Part shown: piece after piece, positions 6,471 to 7,426 of the stretch | How positions within the stretch are numbered: the first letter of the stretch is position 1 | Layout of the letters: each line of letters begins with the position of its first letter | NCBI GenBank assembly: GCA_020024075.1 | Contig: JAHHUJ010000097.1 | Span: 1-7,426, forward strand | DNA from: Psychrobacter sp. | GTDB lineage: Bacteria; Pseudomonadota; Gammaproteobacteria; Pseudomonadales; Moraxellaceae | Direction: 5' to 3' | Length of the DNA stretch: 7,426 nt | Made by a program: the position numbers and the translations under genes | Notes under the pieces: model-generated | Database searches by the model: none | Told to the model about the DNA's origin: nothing | What the model saw: the letters and a program-made list of their open reading frames with translations, nothing else

Positions 6471-6501
6471 AAACCGCTTCAAATCATCTTTGAGGCGGCT
6501 T
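6471..6501 (-). terminator. Hairpin terminator or attenuator after ftsQ
   Basis: Arms CCGCTTCAAA (6474-6483) and TTTGAGGCGG (6489-6498) enclose a 5-base loop. In the leftward transcript one pair is a C-A mismatch, and the stem is followed by UUUUAUUU. It begins within a few bases of the ftsQ stop. The mismatch suggests a partial rather than complete terminator, letting some ftsQ transcription reach ftsA. Confidence 0.65.
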
Positions 6502-6505
6502 CACA

Positions 6506-7327
6506 TTAAAGTGGTCTCTCACTTTCTTCAGCATTTGCTTCCTGCGCTGATGTTTGCGCTGCTATTTGCGTTGTTGTCTGCGCTATCTGCGCTTTCCAAT
6601 CAATAACAAAGCCATTTTTATAACGTAAGTCTGCAGCAGCGATATTCTCTTTTTTATCTGCTAACTGGTTTTGTAATAATTGGCTTAAGTTCATAAGTTT
6701 TTGGGAAGTATGCTCATTATCTACAATAATACGCATTCCATTATTGAACTTAATGGCCCAAGTCATGCGAGGCGTTAATACCAAATCTTCCACTTGCATA
6801 TCTAACGGAGCAAACCACTGGTTGACCTGTTGCATTTGCTGCATAATCAAAGTTGACTGATCAGCATCTCCTTGCAACATAATCAGTCCCGGTTGTAGCA
6901 GTTCAGACTCACTGACAGGTTTATATACCTTACCTTGTGAATCTATTAAATGCTCACTGCCAAACCGCGCTATTGCTTCTCGTGGCAAGGCTGTGATGAC
7001 GATACCTTCTCCCCACTTACGCTCGATATCTACTTGACTGATCCAGTCCTGCTGCATCGCACTGTCTTTAAGCTCAGGCAACACCGCTGTAAAGAAGCTG
7101 CCAGCCTCTTTTTTTGCCATAACCTTATTTAAGGTTTCATACTGAGCGGAATCAAGATTCTTGGTATTCACAACCACTTTTGCAGGTTGCGAGTTATAAA
7201 TTCTATTTGATACTACAAAAAAAATAGCAACAAATAAAACTACCGTAAGAGTAATCCACATTTTGGCAGATAGGAATTTACTTGGGTTCAGCGCAGTTTT
7301 ATTCACAGAAGCAGCCGTAGTATCCAT
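6506..7327 (-). CDS. ftsQ: FtsQ, divisome bitopic membrane protein
   Basis: FtsQ spans the inner membrane once and links the early cytoplasmic divisome to FtsB/FtsL and the septal synthase. This 273-residue protein (E. coli 276) has a short cytoplasmic N-terminus and one membrane segment at about 24-40 (WITLTVVLFVAIFFVVS). A POTRA domain follows at about 48-118, with DWISQVDIERKWGEGIVITALPRE adapted to the usual W..V..R.WP..L.V...E pattern (given here in part: VDIERKWGEGIVITALPRE, 99-117). The beta domain starts with AIARFGSEHLIDSQGKVY and reaches about 245. The last 28 residues are a Gln/Ala/Thr-rich tail encoded by short DNA repeats. An in-frame TAG stands two codons before the ATG at 7327, so this is the longest possible start; no clear ribosome binding site precedes it. 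The 99 bases upstream have stops in all three leftward frames and no recognisable ddl end. Confidence 0.93.
   Translation of the reverse strand: MDTTAASVNKTALNPSKFLSAKMWITLTVVLFVAIFFVVSNRIYNSQPAKVVVNTKNLDSAQYETLNKVMAKKEAGSFFTAVLPELKDSAMQQDWISQVDIERKWGEGIVITALPREAIARFGSEHLIDSQGKVYKPVSESELLQPGLIMLQGDADQSTLIMQQMQQVNQWFAPLDMQVEDLVLTPRMTWAIKFNNGMRIIVDNEHTSQKLMNLSQLLQNQLADKKENIAAADLRYKNGFVIDWKAQIAQTTTQIAAQTSAQEANAEESERPL
6543..6593. repeat. Degenerate 12-bp repeats coding the FtsQ tail
   Basis: On the plus strand the units TGCGCTGATGTT (6543-6554), TGCGCTGCTATT (6555-6566) and TGCGTTGTTGTC (6567-6578) follow each other, then a 9-base unit TGCGCTATC and a final TGCGCT. On the coding strand they specify recurring Ala-Gln or Thr-Gln pairs. 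Units of 12 and 9 bases keep the reading frame, so copy number could change without breaking ftsQ. Confidence 0.65.
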
Positions 7328-7405
7328 TTTTGTCTAATAACTCATAATTGTAACGTATTTGCTCAAGCAGCGATAGCAGCTATGTTTGGTGAGCATGTAT
7401 CAATT

Positions 7406-7425
7406 TATGACAGAATATGACAGAA
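7406..7425. repeat. Two tandem copies of TATGACAGAA
   Basis: The 10-base unit TATGACAGAA is repeated without gap at 7406-7415 and 7416-7425, close to the right edge and about 80 bases upstream of ftsQ. It may belong to the ftsQ control region or to the end of an upstream gene; the window stops too soon to tell. Confidence 0.5.
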
Positions 7426-7426
7426 C

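Noticed and set aside
1..7426. CRISPR array, insertion sequence, prophage or defence system
   Set aside because: No regularly spaced repeats, transposase, integrase or defence-type genes; all genes are core functions apart from the CHAP hydrolase.

Overview
The window looks like ordinary chromosomal core DNA from a low-GC gammaproteobacterium of the Moraxellaceae, most like Psychrobacter. The case rests on the AT-rich composition, the style of the FtsZ, FtsA, FtsQ and LpxC proteins, and the gene order dciA next to lpxC and the end of the division and cell wall (dcw) cluster. The genus is an inference from protein style, not from a search.

Layout from left to right: a divergent promoter region (1-194) whose leftward promoter probably serves a gene just outside the window; yhbY (+, 195-530), a ribosome-assembly RNA-binding protein; a convergent gap with two hairpin terminators; a secreted CHAP-domain cell wall hydrolase (-, 793-1515); a divergent promoter region; dciA (+, 1693-2232), the DnaB helicase loader of the DUF721 family; a bidirectional terminator; then, all on the minus strand and transcribed right to left, ftsQ (7327-6506), ftsA (6234-4942), ftsZ (4847-3660) and lpxC (3420-2527).

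ftsQ, ftsA and ftsZ build the divisome. FtsZ is the ring polymer, FtsA tethers it to the membrane, and FtsQ is the inner-membrane link to FtsL/FtsB and septal wall synthesis. LpxC commits UDP-GlcNAc derivatives to lipid A. DciA (replication) and the CHAP protein (wall cleavage) add replication and envelope functions next to them. Unlike the tightly packed dcw cluster of E. coli, this one is broken up: there is a 271-bp gap with a hairpin and direct repeats between ftsQ and ftsA, and a strong terminator between ftsZ and lpxC.

I see no mobile element, CRISPR array, tRNA, rRNA or clearly new multi-gene system. The items most worth a second look are sequence departures in familiar proteins (FtsA phosphate-1 loop, FtsZ C-terminal peptide, a repeat-built FtsQ tail), the coiled-coil plus CHAP hydrolase, and the unexplained repeats in the ftsQ-ftsA and ftsZ-lpxC gaps. 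No gene-free stretch exceeds 300 bases; the larger gaps (531-792, 2233-2526, 3421-3659, 6235-6505) hold only the terminators, repeats and promoter-like sites listed.
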